From assembly GCA_945874155.1 (NCBI GenBank), contig CAMCFO010000010.1, positions 1-64,000 on the forward strand: a stretch of DNA of 64,000 nucleotides, given 5' to 3'. Below the pieces are notes generated by a model. The model saw only the letters and a list, made by a program, of their open reading frames with translations, was not told the origin of the DNA and did no database searches. This DNA comes from an uncultured Bacteroidales bacterium. Its GTDB lineage: Bacteria; Bacteroidota; Bacteroidia; Bacteroidales; UBA932. Every line of letters starts with the position of its first letter. The first letter of the stretch is position 1. Of this stretch, positions 57,369 through 64,000 are shown piece by piece. A program made the position numbers and the translations under genes.

Positions 57369-57561
57369 GAGGTGTATTCCTCTCAAAACATACAACGAAT
57401 TCGTTTGCAATTTGTTCCATCGTGTTGAAACGTCGGAAATTTCAATAGGATATTAGCTATAGGGACAAGTCGTAAACGTCCGTGGTTTACACGGGCGTGA
57501 CTTGTTAGCTAATGGTCATCCGACGGCCTCAACACGAGCAAGTTCCGCTCGTGTTTTTTTT
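57369..57561 (+). ncRNA. ssrS: 6S RNA candidate (6S-Flavo type)
   Basis: Noncoding RNA of about 190 nt folding into one long rod. Nested perfect arms are GTGTTGA/TCAACAC (57422-57535), CGTCGGA/TCCGACG, then an open region (about 15 nt on one side, 6 on the other), TTAGCTA/TAGCTAA, ACAAGTC/GACTTGT and CGTCCGTG/CACGGGCG at the tip (57477-57497). A central bubble between two helices is the hallmark of 6S RNA, which mimics an open promoter and binds RNA polymerase. The Bacteroidota variant is known as 6S-Flavo. The RNA ends in a strong terminator. The 5' end also has a GAGAGG/CCTCTC hairpin. Confidence 0.75.
57532..57561 (+). terminator. Terminator of the 6S-like RNA
   Basis: ACACGAGC/GCTCGTGT with a 7-nt loop, followed by eight T. 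Its 5' arm overlaps the last base pairs of the rod's closing helix. Confidence 0.88.
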
Positions 57562-57605
57562 GTATGTTTCCAAATCTATGATTAATGATTTAATGTAAAT
57601 TTTTT

Positions 57606-58487
57606 ATGTCTGCTGGAAAAAATTATTCTATGATTATTCTGCTGCTCTGTTTCTTTACGGGAATAGTCTCTGCGCAGGAGAAAGGAAAAAATGACGTTAT
57701 TCATTTCGATGTAAACCCATCCTTCAGAATGGCTTTGAATGACAATCAATTGCATTATGGATATGGTTTAGACTTATTTGTGAGTTATAAATTTATACCT
57801 GAGTTGTCCTTGGGTGTAGTATGCGGTTGCAACACCTATGTCCCTTCGAGAAAATCTGTATCCTTGCCGTTGCAGTTAAGAATAAAGAGTGAATTTTTGA
57901 AAGGTCCTGTTACTCCTTATGTGCAATGTGGTTTTGGTTATGCTTTCGGCATTGTTCCCAAAAAGCAGAGTACAGTATCAGTTAGAATCAATGAGGACTA
58001 TTACCCGGAAAGGTATCAGTCATACGGTTTCGATACTGCTGATGAATATATAAAATATTGTGAACAGCAGGTCTATAGTAAATATGAAGGTGTTACAGAC
58101 ACGAACAAATTGCAAGAAATGAATCAGGAGGCTGCACAGGCCCGGGAAGATGCTATACATTACTTGTCTTCATTTGGAACCGGGAGTAATATGTATGTTT
58201 CCAAAGATAGCCGTTCCCTTAATTATGTGAAACAGGGACTGGTGTTTGATTTGGGGTGTGGCGCATCCTGGCGTGTGTCCCGGATATGCTCTCTCTATTG
58301 TGGTGTGTCTTTGGGCTGTTCGCAAGCCTTCTATGGGATTATGGTGCAAACTCCTTCCGGTACTGTTATTCCATTTGACAGTCCGGATTCTCTGCCTAAT
58401 GGGGATAAAGTTATTGCCTCAGGAAGGCGGGATTATTGGAAACGCTTTGATTTGGATATGCAGTTCTCCATTGGCGTTTCATTCTAG
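57606..58487 (+). CDS. Outer-membrane beta-barrel protein, porin-like
   Basis: Protein of 293 aa with a signal peptide (MIILLLCFFTGIVSAQ) and a small barrel pattern: alternating strands such as HYGYGLDLFVSYKFIPELSLGVVCG, VQCGFGYAFGIVP and LVFDLGCGASWRVSRICSLYCGVSLGC. The last strand ends in GVSF. There is an extracellular-looking loop (about residues 120-185) rich in Tyr/Glu (KYCEQQVYSKYEGVTDTNKLQEMNQE). It resembles Bacteroidota OmpW/PorT-like proteins of unknown function. Codon use is somewhat more AT-rich than neighbours. Confidence 0.65.
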   Translation: MSAGKNYSMIILLLCFFTGIVSAQEKGKNDVIHFDVNPSFRMALNDNQLHYGYGLDLFVSYKFIPELSLGVVCGCNTYVPSRKSVSLPLQLRIKSEFLKGPVTPYVQCGFGYAFGIVPKKQSTVSVRINEDYYPERYQSYGFDTADEYIKYCEQQVYSKYEGVTDTNKLQEMNQEAAQAREDAIHYLSSFGTGSNMYVSKDSRSLNYVKQGLVFDLGCGASWRVSRICSLYCGVSLGCSQAFYGIMVQTPSGTVIPFDSPDSLPNGDKVIASGRRDYWKRFDLDMQFSIGVSF

Positions 58488-58522
58488 GAAAGACATTGGA
58501 ATTTTTGCATAATTGGAACGAT

Positions 58523-58560
58523 GAGGGGGTATCCAGCTAATTGGGGGCTCCCTCTTTCTT
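58523..58560 (+). terminator. Possible terminator after the barrel gene
   Basis: GAGGG/CCCTC with an interior CCA/TGG pairing, then TTTCTTG. Imperfect. Confidence 0.4.
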
Positions 58561-58580
58561 GTCTGAAAGTCATTATGATA

Positions 58581-59471
58581 TCATCGTGAGCCGATCCAGA
58601 TGAGGACCATGCCGATGAGAATCATTGCGAGGTCGAGGGCTTTGGCTTTGAGGTTGCGTTCTTTGAAGATTAGGGCTCCGCACAGGAAGGAAACTATGAC
58701 GGAACTTCTGCGGACTAGGGATACTACTGAAATCATTGAGTCTGGCTGGCTCAAGGCGGAAAAATAGGCGTAATCGGCTGCGGATATGAATATGGAAATC
58801 AGCGGAATGGCCCAGCTCCATCGGAATGGAGTGGATTTGTGGCGGGTCGGCAGCCAGAGGCTCAGCATAACAATGCCCATCATCAGCATCTGGTAGAAAT
58901 TGTACCATCCCTGGACGAAGGATGGTTCCATTTTTTGCATTATATATTTGTCATACAGGCCGCTGCAAGCTCCTGTGAATGCGGCTGCAGCTATGAACCA
59001 TATCCATTTGTTGTGTGCAAAATTGATATTTTCCTTTTTGCTTGAACGGCTCAGCATCAACAGGGAAAACAATGAAAGGATTACACCGCCCCATTGCCAG
59101 GCGTTGAGCCTTTCTCCGAAAATGAGCATTGCACCCAGAAGAACGAGTATGGGCCGGGTCGCATTGATTGGACCTACTATGGTTATCGGGAGATGTTTCA
59201 GGCCGAAATAGCCGAAGATCCAAGAGGTCAGTACGATGCAGGATTTTGCCATAATCAGCAGGTGTGCTTTCAGGACTCCGATTTCTGCAAAGGATGCCGT
59301 TGCTCCGGAGAATGAGGATATTATGACCTTGGAGAATATCAGGGTAGAGAATACCGTATTGAGGAACAACACCGGAATTACCGCATTGTTCTTTAGTGCT
59401 GCCTTTTTGGATGTGTCATATAGTCCCAGCAATGCTGCAGACAAAAATGCTAATGCCAACCACATAATCAT
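58581..59471 (-). CDS. EamA/DMT-superfamily transporter
   Basis: Membrane protein of 296 aa with about ten TM helices in two EamA repeats. The first has WLALAFLSAALLGLYDTSKKAAL and LPITIVGPINATRPILVLLGAMLIFGERLNAWQWGGVIL; the second has the parallel DSMISVVSLVRRSSVIVSFLCGALIFKERNLKAKALDLAMILIGMVL. The repeat ends (GE/KE followed by a helix) are typical of the drug/metabolite transporter superfamily. Substrate unknown. The minus-strand -7 box TAAATTTG (59494-59487) lies upstream; the repeat cluster follows further upstream. Confidence 0.85.
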   Translation of the reverse strand: MIMWLALAFLSAALLGLYDTSKKAALKNNAVIPVLFLNTVFSTLIFSKVIISSFSGATASFAEIGVLKAHLLIMAKSCIVLTSWIFGYFGLKHLPITIVGPINATRPILVLLGAMLIFGERLNAWQWGGVILSLFSLLMLSRSSKKENINFAHNKWIWFIAAAAFTGACSGLYDKYIMQKMEPSFVQGWYNFYQMLMMGIVMLSLWLPTRHKSTPFRWSWAIPLISIFISAADYAYFSALSQPDSMISVVSLVRRSSVIVSFLCGALIFKERNLKAKALDLAMILIGMVLIWIGSR

Positions 59472-59691
59472 TCACAAAATGATTGGCAAATTTAAGAATT
59501 ATTATTGTATTTCTTCCATACAGCCTTCCCCACAGCGAGTTTATATCAAGAAACAGCCCCAACGTACGGAAGGCATCCACGATGCATTACCCGCATACCC
59601 ATTAGTCTCCATTTCCTTACAAAAAGACCAGCAGTTATCACCCGAAGAATCCCACCACGTACTCGCGCCCCAGCGCGACGGCGGGAGCCGT
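59472..59691. other. Noncoding stretch upstream of the EamA gene
   Basis: About 220 bp with the EamA -7 box (TAAATTTG on the minus strand, plus-strand 59487-59494) and nothing else I can support. The ORF through it (59236-59742 plus) is a shadow and reads into the palindromes. Confidence 0.5.
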
Positions 59692-59718
59692 GTATTTGAC
59701 TATGTAATAGTCAAATAC
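59692..59718. repeat. Palindrome GTATTTGACTAT-gta-ATAGTCAAATAC
   Basis: Perfect 12-bp inverted repeat at the left edge of the repeat cluster. It is followed by GGCGGAGCCGC and runs into the 79-bp units. Confidence 0.75.
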
Positions 59719-59737
59719 GGAAGGCGGAGCCGCAGGG

Positions 59738-59899
59738 TATAATAGGGGCAGAGCCCCTAGGCATAGAGAGTAGCGGCGAAGCCAATACTTGAGGATTTGC
59801 CCGTCAAATCCTCAAGTATAATAGGGGCAGAGCCCCTAGGCATAGAGAGTAGCGGCGAAGCCGATACTTGAGGATTTGCCCGTCAAATCCTCAAGTATA
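59738..59899. repeat. 79-bp tandem repeat, two units, built from palindromes
   Basis: Two head-to-tail 79-bp units (59738-59816 and 59817-59895, plus 4 bp) differing at one base. Each has AGGGGC-AGA-GCCCCT, a short GGCGAAGCC block, and the perfect hairpin TACTTGAGGATTTG/CAAATCCTCAAGTA with a 5-nt CCCGT centre. The array ends at the tamL stop codon, where another palindrome (ATCCGT/ACGGAT) begins. It lies between the ends of tamL and the start of the EamA gene. Confidence 0.9.
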
Positions 59900-59903
59900 T
59901 CCG

Positions 59904-62102
59904 TCAAAACGGATAACCTACTCCAAAGTGTAGCCCATATCCATCCCGAGTAAACCAGTTCTTAGGATTAACCCACCCCCCGTTGACAGTAAGTGCCGGA
60001 TCGTGAAGCCGCAGCCCCCAGTCAAGCCTAAGCACAAGAAAATCCAAATCCACGCGAAGCCCAAGTCCCCAGTTGAAAGCCATTCCGGCCAGCAGATTGC
60101 TCCAACTGATTTGAGAAATCTCGGAACTGAATGCGTCCTTCCGCTTGAAATTCCATACATTACCGGCATCCAGGAACGCCGCTCCGTTGAACTTCCAGAA
60201 AAGCGGGAATCTGTATTCCAGATTGGCCTCCAGACGCATATCACCGGTCTGGTTAGGAATTACGAAATAGTCATCTTTCGGGGAACGACCCGGTCCAAGA
60301 GTTCGGGCTTGCCAGCCTCTCATACTGTTTGCTCCACCAACATAGAAATGCTTTTCAAATGGAAGTGCAGTTGAATTTCCATAAGCCCATCCAGCTCCGA
60401 TTACAGCCCTGTAAGCCAATGCCTGCCTGTCGTTCTTGCCGAAGAAGAAAGTACGTCCCAAAGTGAGTTCGCCTCTGATATATTGCGAATACTGAGTATT
60501 CCAAATCATTCCGTCCCCGTCTGCATCTTTCTGCATCAACGGCTTGAACAAACTAAGGAAATTGCCAGCCAGGTCTGCCTGAAGCCTTGCATACCAATAA
60601 TCAGATCTTGGAGTCACCTCCGAATTGGTGGTGTAATAGAGCGTGTATCCGGAACCCAAGTCGAAGTGGTTCTCGTAGGCATTTTTCAAAAACGGGTCCC
60701 TCTCCATAGACTTGTAGAATTCCTCGTCCAGATTGAAGAGTTTCACTATATTCATCTGGACAGGATACACCTGATAGTAGAAGACGGAATTGACATTGCC
60801 GCTGAAGCCTATGGAGGTGGAAATTATGTTCCTGGTGTATTCCGGACGGTTCTGGTAATTATAGGAAGCATTGATTTCAGTGCGGGGCACGGCTCCCTTG
60901 AAAAGCCGGGATGGGATGAAGACAAAACGTGGAAAACTCAATCCTCCGCTCACACCGAACTCATTGGAATTCACCTTGTCCTTGAACTGGAACTGGAAAT
61001 TTCCCATAAAACTGAGGTTCAGCCACTCTCCTCCCCTGAATATGTTCTTGTGATAATATGAAATCTTGGGTGAAACTCCAAACAGGCCAGAGGAGTTGAT
61101 GGAAACTTCTGCATTGACCTTGATGCCCTGCAATTTGGAAGGCAGAAGGTTGATGTCGCATTGCAGCCTGCTGGTGTCGATGGCGCTTACTCCGATATTT
61201 ACACTCGAGAACATCCTCAGGGCGGACAATCTCGTATAGGTACGGTTGATGGCAGATTCGCTGTAACTGTCTCCCGGATGCACCGTGGTCAGTTCAGCTA
61301 GCACCTTCGGACGAATTTTCAGTTTCTTGGGATAGGAAATGTTCACTTTGTCAAAGGTGAACTTGCGGAAAGGCACAGCCTCTTTGGCAGTTTCATTGCG
61401 AGTATATTCCTTAATGCTGATTTCCAGACGAGCCTTGCCGTCAGAAGCAAGTGTGTCAGCCTCGCAGAAAAAATAATTCTTGTTGAATGTGTAGTAACCC
61501 TTGTTGCGGAGTATGGTGCTGACTCTGGCGCTTTCGGCCTCGAGATCCGACTCGGACAAATAATCCCCCACTTTGACCAACGTGCCCCTGCTTGCCTCGA
61601 GGAAATCATTGGCAATGCTGCCGGCAGGAAGTGTATAGCCCAGACTGTCAATGATATATCTCTTCCCCAATTCAACCTTGTAGGTGACATAGACCTTCTT
61701 TTTCTTGACCTTTATCTCGCTTTGCACATTGGAGTCATAATAGCCAAGATACTCAAGGTGGCGGCTGATGTTGCTGATGGACTCGTCCACTAGCGAAGGG
61801 TCATAGATGATGGGCGCCGTGCCGAGTTTCTGTACGAACCTGTCCCACGGGCCTCCCTTGCCGTTTGACCAGTTGTAAACACTCACGAAGGGATTCCATC
61901 CGAAGAGGAAATTGCTGTTCGGTCTCTGCTGAATGTATGGGGTGAGTCCGGATTCCTTGAATTCCTTGTCATTGGTCACTGTGACCTTGGCACCGGCAAG
62001 ACTGAACTCGCCATCTTTCAGAACCCTCGTGGTGCTGCAGGAAGACAACGCAAGCACTACCGCCAGCAGCGGGAGTAAGGATGATATAAAGGACTTGCGC
62101 AT
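59904..62102 (-). CDS. TamL-type lipoprotein Omp85 (TamA/BamA family)
   Basis: Outer-membrane protein of 732 aa. It has a lipoprotein signal (LLAVVLALSSC) with the lipidated Cys at residue 22, several POTRA domains (about residues 30-340, seen as DESISNISRHLEYLGYYDSNVQSEIKVKKKK and GTLVKVGDYLSESDLEAESARVSTILRNKGYYTF), and a 16-strand-type barrel. The barrel carries the Omp85 signature near VGGANSMRGWQARTLGPG. Lipidated TamA variants (TamL) are described as Bacteroidota-specific partners of TamB in outer-membrane homeostasis. No tamB lies beside it; the divergent neighbour is a SpoU methyltransferase. A -7 box TAAATTTG (62136-62129) precedes it. Confidence 0.88.
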   Translation of the reverse strand: MRKSFISSLLPLLAVVLALSSCSTTRVLKDGEFSLAGAKVTVTNDKEFKESGLTPYIQQRPNSNFLFGWNPFVSVYNWSNGKGGPWDRFVQKLGTAPIIYDPSLVDESISNISRHLEYLGYYDSNVQSEIKVKKKKVYVTYKVELGKRYIIDSLGYTLPAGSIANDFLEASRGTLVKVGDYLSESDLEAESARVSTILRNKGYYTFNKNYFFCEADTLASDGKARLEISIKEYTRNETAKEAVPFRKFTFDKVNISYPKKLKIRPKVLAELTTVHPGDSYSESAINRTYTRLSALRMFSSVNIGVSAIDTSRLQCDINLLPSKLQGIKVNAEVSINSSGLFGVSPKISYYHKNIFRGGEWLNLSFMGNFQFQFKDKVNSNEFGVSGGLSFPRFVFIPSRLFKGAVPRTEINASYNYQNRPEYTRNIISTSIGFSGNVNSVFYYQVYPVQMNIVKLFNLDEEFYKSMERDPFLKNAYENHFDLGSGYTLYYTTNSEVTPRSDYWYARLQADLAGNFLSLFKPLMQKDADGDGMIWNTQYSQYIRGELTLGRTFFFGKNDRQALAYRAVIGAGWAYGNSTALPFEKHFYVGGANSMRGWQARTLGPGRSPKDDYFVIPNQTGDMRLEANLEYRFPLFWKFNGAAFLDAGNVWNFKRKDAFSSEISQISWSNLLAGMAFNWGLGLRVDLDFLVLRLDWGLRLHDPALTVNGGWVNPKNWFTRDGYGLHFGVGYPF

Positions 62103-62128
62103 ATCTTCTTATATTACTTGAAAACCTA

Positions 62129-62136
62129 CAAATTTA
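62129..62136 (-). promoter_or_regulatory. -7 box upstream of tamL
   Basis: CAAATTTA on the plus strand reads TAAATTTG toward tamL, 27 nt before its ATG. No clear -33 box. Confidence 0.55.
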
Positions 62137-62227
62137 AGCAAATATGGGCATAATTCCTATTCTGTGCCTGCAGGGACTTGCAAAATGTCACATTATAGCC
62201 TAAATTCGCGTGACAAAAAAAGTAATC

Positions 62228-62995
62228 ATGTCTGAAAACAACCCGAAAATTTCCAATAACGAAATCAAGTTCATCCGTTCACTATCCCAAAAGAAATCCA
62301 GGGAAGAAAACGGGTGCTTCGTGGTGGAAGGTGAAAAAATGGTGGCTGAAGCCGCAGCTTCCGGATTCGCCATAAAGAGAATCTACCGTATTGAAGATAT
62401 AGGAGAAACCGCAATGTCCAGGATTTCATCATTGGACTCCCCCTCTCCGGTACTGGCTGTCGTATCCCAACCTCCACTTCAGGATAATTGGCGGGAATCA
62501 TTGAAGGACAATGGTTTATATCTTGCACTGGATGGTATCAGAGACCCGGGAAATTTGGGCACTATCATAAGAATTGCAGACTGGTTCGGCATCAGGACGG
62601 TTTTCGTATCGGCTGATACTGTGGAGACTTTCAACCCGAAGGTCGTTCAGGCGACTATGGGTGCAATTTTCAGGGTAAAGGTCGTGCGCTGCTCCCTACC
62701 CCTTCTCGCCGACAAGGTAACAAGTCTCGGAGGCAATGTCTATGGTACTTTTCTGGACGGGGAAAATATGTATTCCCAGGAATTGGAATGCGGAATGTCT
62801 GCCCCTGCTGTAATCGTGACCGGCAATGAGTCCAGAGGCATTTCAGCCGAACTCTCCTCACACATCAATCGCCGTCTTTTCATCCCTCCATTTCCTGCAG
62901 ACATCAAGGGCAGCGAATCACTGAATGCCGCTGTTGCCACAGCTGTCACCGTGGCTGAATTCCGCCGCCGTCAGCAGTTTGGTAGTGGATTGTAG
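62228..62995 (+). CDS. TrmH/SpoU-family RNA 2'-O-methyltransferase
   Basis: SPOUT methyltransferase of 255 aa. The N-terminal substrate-binding domain shows EIKFIRSLSQKKSREENGCFVVEGEKMVAEA; the core has LALDGIRDPGNLGTIIRIADWFG, VIVTGNESRGISAELS and IPPFPADIKGSESLNAAVATAV. This resembles the RlmB/TsnR-like class, but the target cannot be named. The track opens at a GTG (62210); ATG at 62228 is preferred. A motif TGTCACATTATAG, like that before grpE, lies 40 nt upstream. Confidence 0.87.
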   Translation: MSENNPKISNNEIKFIRSLSQKKSREENGCFVVEGEKMVAEAAASGFAIKRIYRIEDIGETAMSRISSLDSPSPVLAVVSQPPLQDNWRESLKDNGLYLALDGIRDPGNLGTIIRIADWFGIRTVFVSADTVETFNPKVVQATMGAIFRVKVVRCSLPLLADKVTSLGGNVYGTFLDGENMYSQELECGMSAPAVIVTGNESRGISAELSSHINRRLFIPPFPADIKGSESLNAAVATAVTVAEFRRRQQFGSGL

Positions 62996-63046
62996 AATCC
63001 CACTGTCGGCAGATGTGCGCAAAAGGTTGGTGGGTAATGTCCTGTG

Positions 63047-64000
63047 CTACAGTAGTTTCTTTGTCAAGGAAAACAGCTTGTAAGGCATATATCTGAAAGG
63101 CAGGTCAATTCGGGTGCAGGTGTTCACAACAGCCCGCTTGTGTGAGAACACATCGAAACTTTCCTTGCCGTGATAGGCAGACATACCGGAGTTGCCCACA
63201 CCACCGAAAGGTAGGTATTCATTGGCGATATGCATTATGGTGTCGTTGATGCAGGCACCTCCGGAAGAAGTCTGTTTCAGGACTCTCCTGCCGCTCTTGC
63301 CGAAATAATACAGGGCAAGCGGCTTTGGTCTGGAATTTATAAAGGAAACTGCTTCGTCCAATTCCGCGAAAGATATGACAGGGAAAATGGGACCGAAGAT
63401 TTCCTCCTGCATTACAGGGGAATCAGGGCTTACATTGTCCAGGACTGTGGGCTCAAAAAAGCGTTCAGATGCATCTGTGCGGCCTCCGAATACAATATCT
63501 CCGCAATTCAGGTAGGATTTCAGACGCCCGAATGCTTTGTCGTTGACTATGCGTACAAAATGTCTGCTTTGTTGTGCATCCTCTCCGAGCAAGACCTTGA
63601 ACTGCTTCTGCAAAAGGCGCAGAAACTTCTCCTTGATGTCCTTGTGCAGCAAAAGATAGTCAGGCGCAATGCAGGTTTGTCCAGAATTGAGAGACTTGCC
63701 CCAGGCGATTCTCTTTGCGGCCACTTCCAAATCCGCATCCCTGTCCACCACGCAGGGGGATTTGCCGCCGAGTTCCAGAACCACCGGGGTGAGATTCTTG
63801 GCGGCTGCTTCCATCACCTGTTTTCCCAGGGCCGGACTGCCGGTGAAGAAAATAATGTCCCAACGGTGCTGTAGCAGAATCCGGTTCACTTCCCTATTCC
63901 CTTGAACAACAGCTACTTGTTCCTCTGGGAAGGTCTCGGAAATCATTTCTCCGATAACCGATGATACGGTCGGGACATAGGGAGAAGGCTTGAGCACAGC
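63047..64000 (-). CDS. Aldehyde dehydrogenase, class 3-like (truncated at window end)
   Basis: C-terminal two-thirds of an NAD(P)-dependent aldehyde dehydrogenase. The window ends before its start; the residues at the edge (VLKPSPYVPTVSSV) match the interior NAD-binding block of ALDH3. The active-site Cys is in GKSLNSGQTCIAPDYLLL, the Glu in TPVVLELGGKSP. EEIFGPIFPVISFAELDEAV and FGGVGNSGMSAYHGKESFDVFSH are typical of ALDH3, including fatty aldehyde dehydrogenases. Hydrophobic C-terminal residues (FRYMPYKLFSLTKKLL) may touch the membrane. Substrate unknown. Confidence 0.92.
   Translation of the reverse strand, partial: AVLKPSPYVPTVSSVIGEMISETFPEEQVAVVQGNREVNRILLQHRWDIIFFTGSPALGKQVMEAAAKNLTPVVLELGGKSPCVVDRDADLEVAAKRIAWGKSLNSGQTCIAPDYLLLHKDIKEKFLRLLQKQFKVLLGEDAQQSRHFVRIVNDKAFGRLKSYLNCGDIVFGGRTDASERFFEPTVLDNVSPDSPVMQEEIFGPIFPVISFAELDEAVSFINSRPKPLALYYFGKSGRRVLKQTSSGGACINDTIMHIANEYLPFGGVGNSGMSAYHGKESFDVFSHKRAVVNTCTRIDLPFRYMPYKLFSLTKKLL

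Noticed and set aside
57401-57407. Alternative promoter (TCGTTTG) for the 6S-like RNA
   Set aside because: It lacks the conserved TA of the -7 box, whereas TACCTTTG at 57355 is a full match.
59236-59742. 168-aa ORF on the plus strand
   Set aside because: It begins antisense inside the EamA gene and ends in the palindromic repeats. Composition and context indicate a shadow.

Overview
The window is a stretch of core chromosome from a member of the Bacteroidota, most likely order Bacteroidales, at roughly 50% GC. The evidence is direct. Many genes are preceded by the phylum's promoter signature, a TAnnTTTG -7 box, several times with a TTG/TTTG box 18-20 nt upstream. Shine-Dalgarno sequences are mostly weak. 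The gene content includes a lipoprotein TamA (TamL type), menaquinone genes, TonB-dependent and plug-less outer-membrane barrels, TatA/TatC, and a 6S-Flavo-like RNA. I see no rRNA, CRISPR array, transposase, integrase or prophage. No species can be named from the sequence alone.

Layout. 0-9 kb: menG and menA (menaquinone, convergent), a queuosine-precursor transporter with queF, a cation/proton antiporter, a carboxypeptidase-regulatory-domain protein, ribosomal protein L31 and asnB, then nth coupled to ftsE on the minus strand. 9-24 kb: a long plus-strand run of a giant TPR protein, an outer-membrane barrel, gyrB, a 7TM-HD phosphodiesterase, tig, clpP, clpX, an M20 peptidase and rmuC. 24-26.6 kb: a TonB-dependent receptor on the minus strand behind a clear FMN riboswitch. 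26.7-34.6 kb: a Sel1-repeat protein, tRNA-Phe, dnaJ/grpE, and a minus-strand group pmbA, slyD, GT2 and trkA. 34.7-44.5 kb: apt, tRNA-Gln, a hairpin-rich gap, maf/kdsC/DUF3467, then the valS, thioesterase, tatA, tatC, ABC-F, rlmB operon. 44.6-54.7 kb: cinA, a divergent pyrD-like gene, an XRE regulator, a long AT-rich gap, queA, an acyltransferase, mscS, a CaCA exchanger, rlmD and mntP. 54.8-64 kb: a GNAT protein, rarA, a 6S-like RNA, a barrel protein, an EamA transporter, a palindromic tandem-repeat cluster, tamL, a SpoU methyltransferase and a truncated ALDH.

How the genes work together. menG and menA carry out the last two steps of menaquinone synthesis. YhhQ, QueF and QueA form import and late steps of tRNA queuosine. 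Tig, ClpP, ClpX, DnaJ, GrpE and SlyD form a protein-quality group. TatA and TatC form a complete minimal Tat translocase. The most interesting non-housekeeping signals are the FMN-riboswitch-controlled outer-membrane receptor, a 162-bp interspersed element with AGTAAT/ATTACT ends found between co-directional genes (with fragments beside asnB and dnaJ), a 79-bp tandem repeat built from palindromes, and an orphan promoter facing a perfect-hairpin region next to tRNA-Gln.
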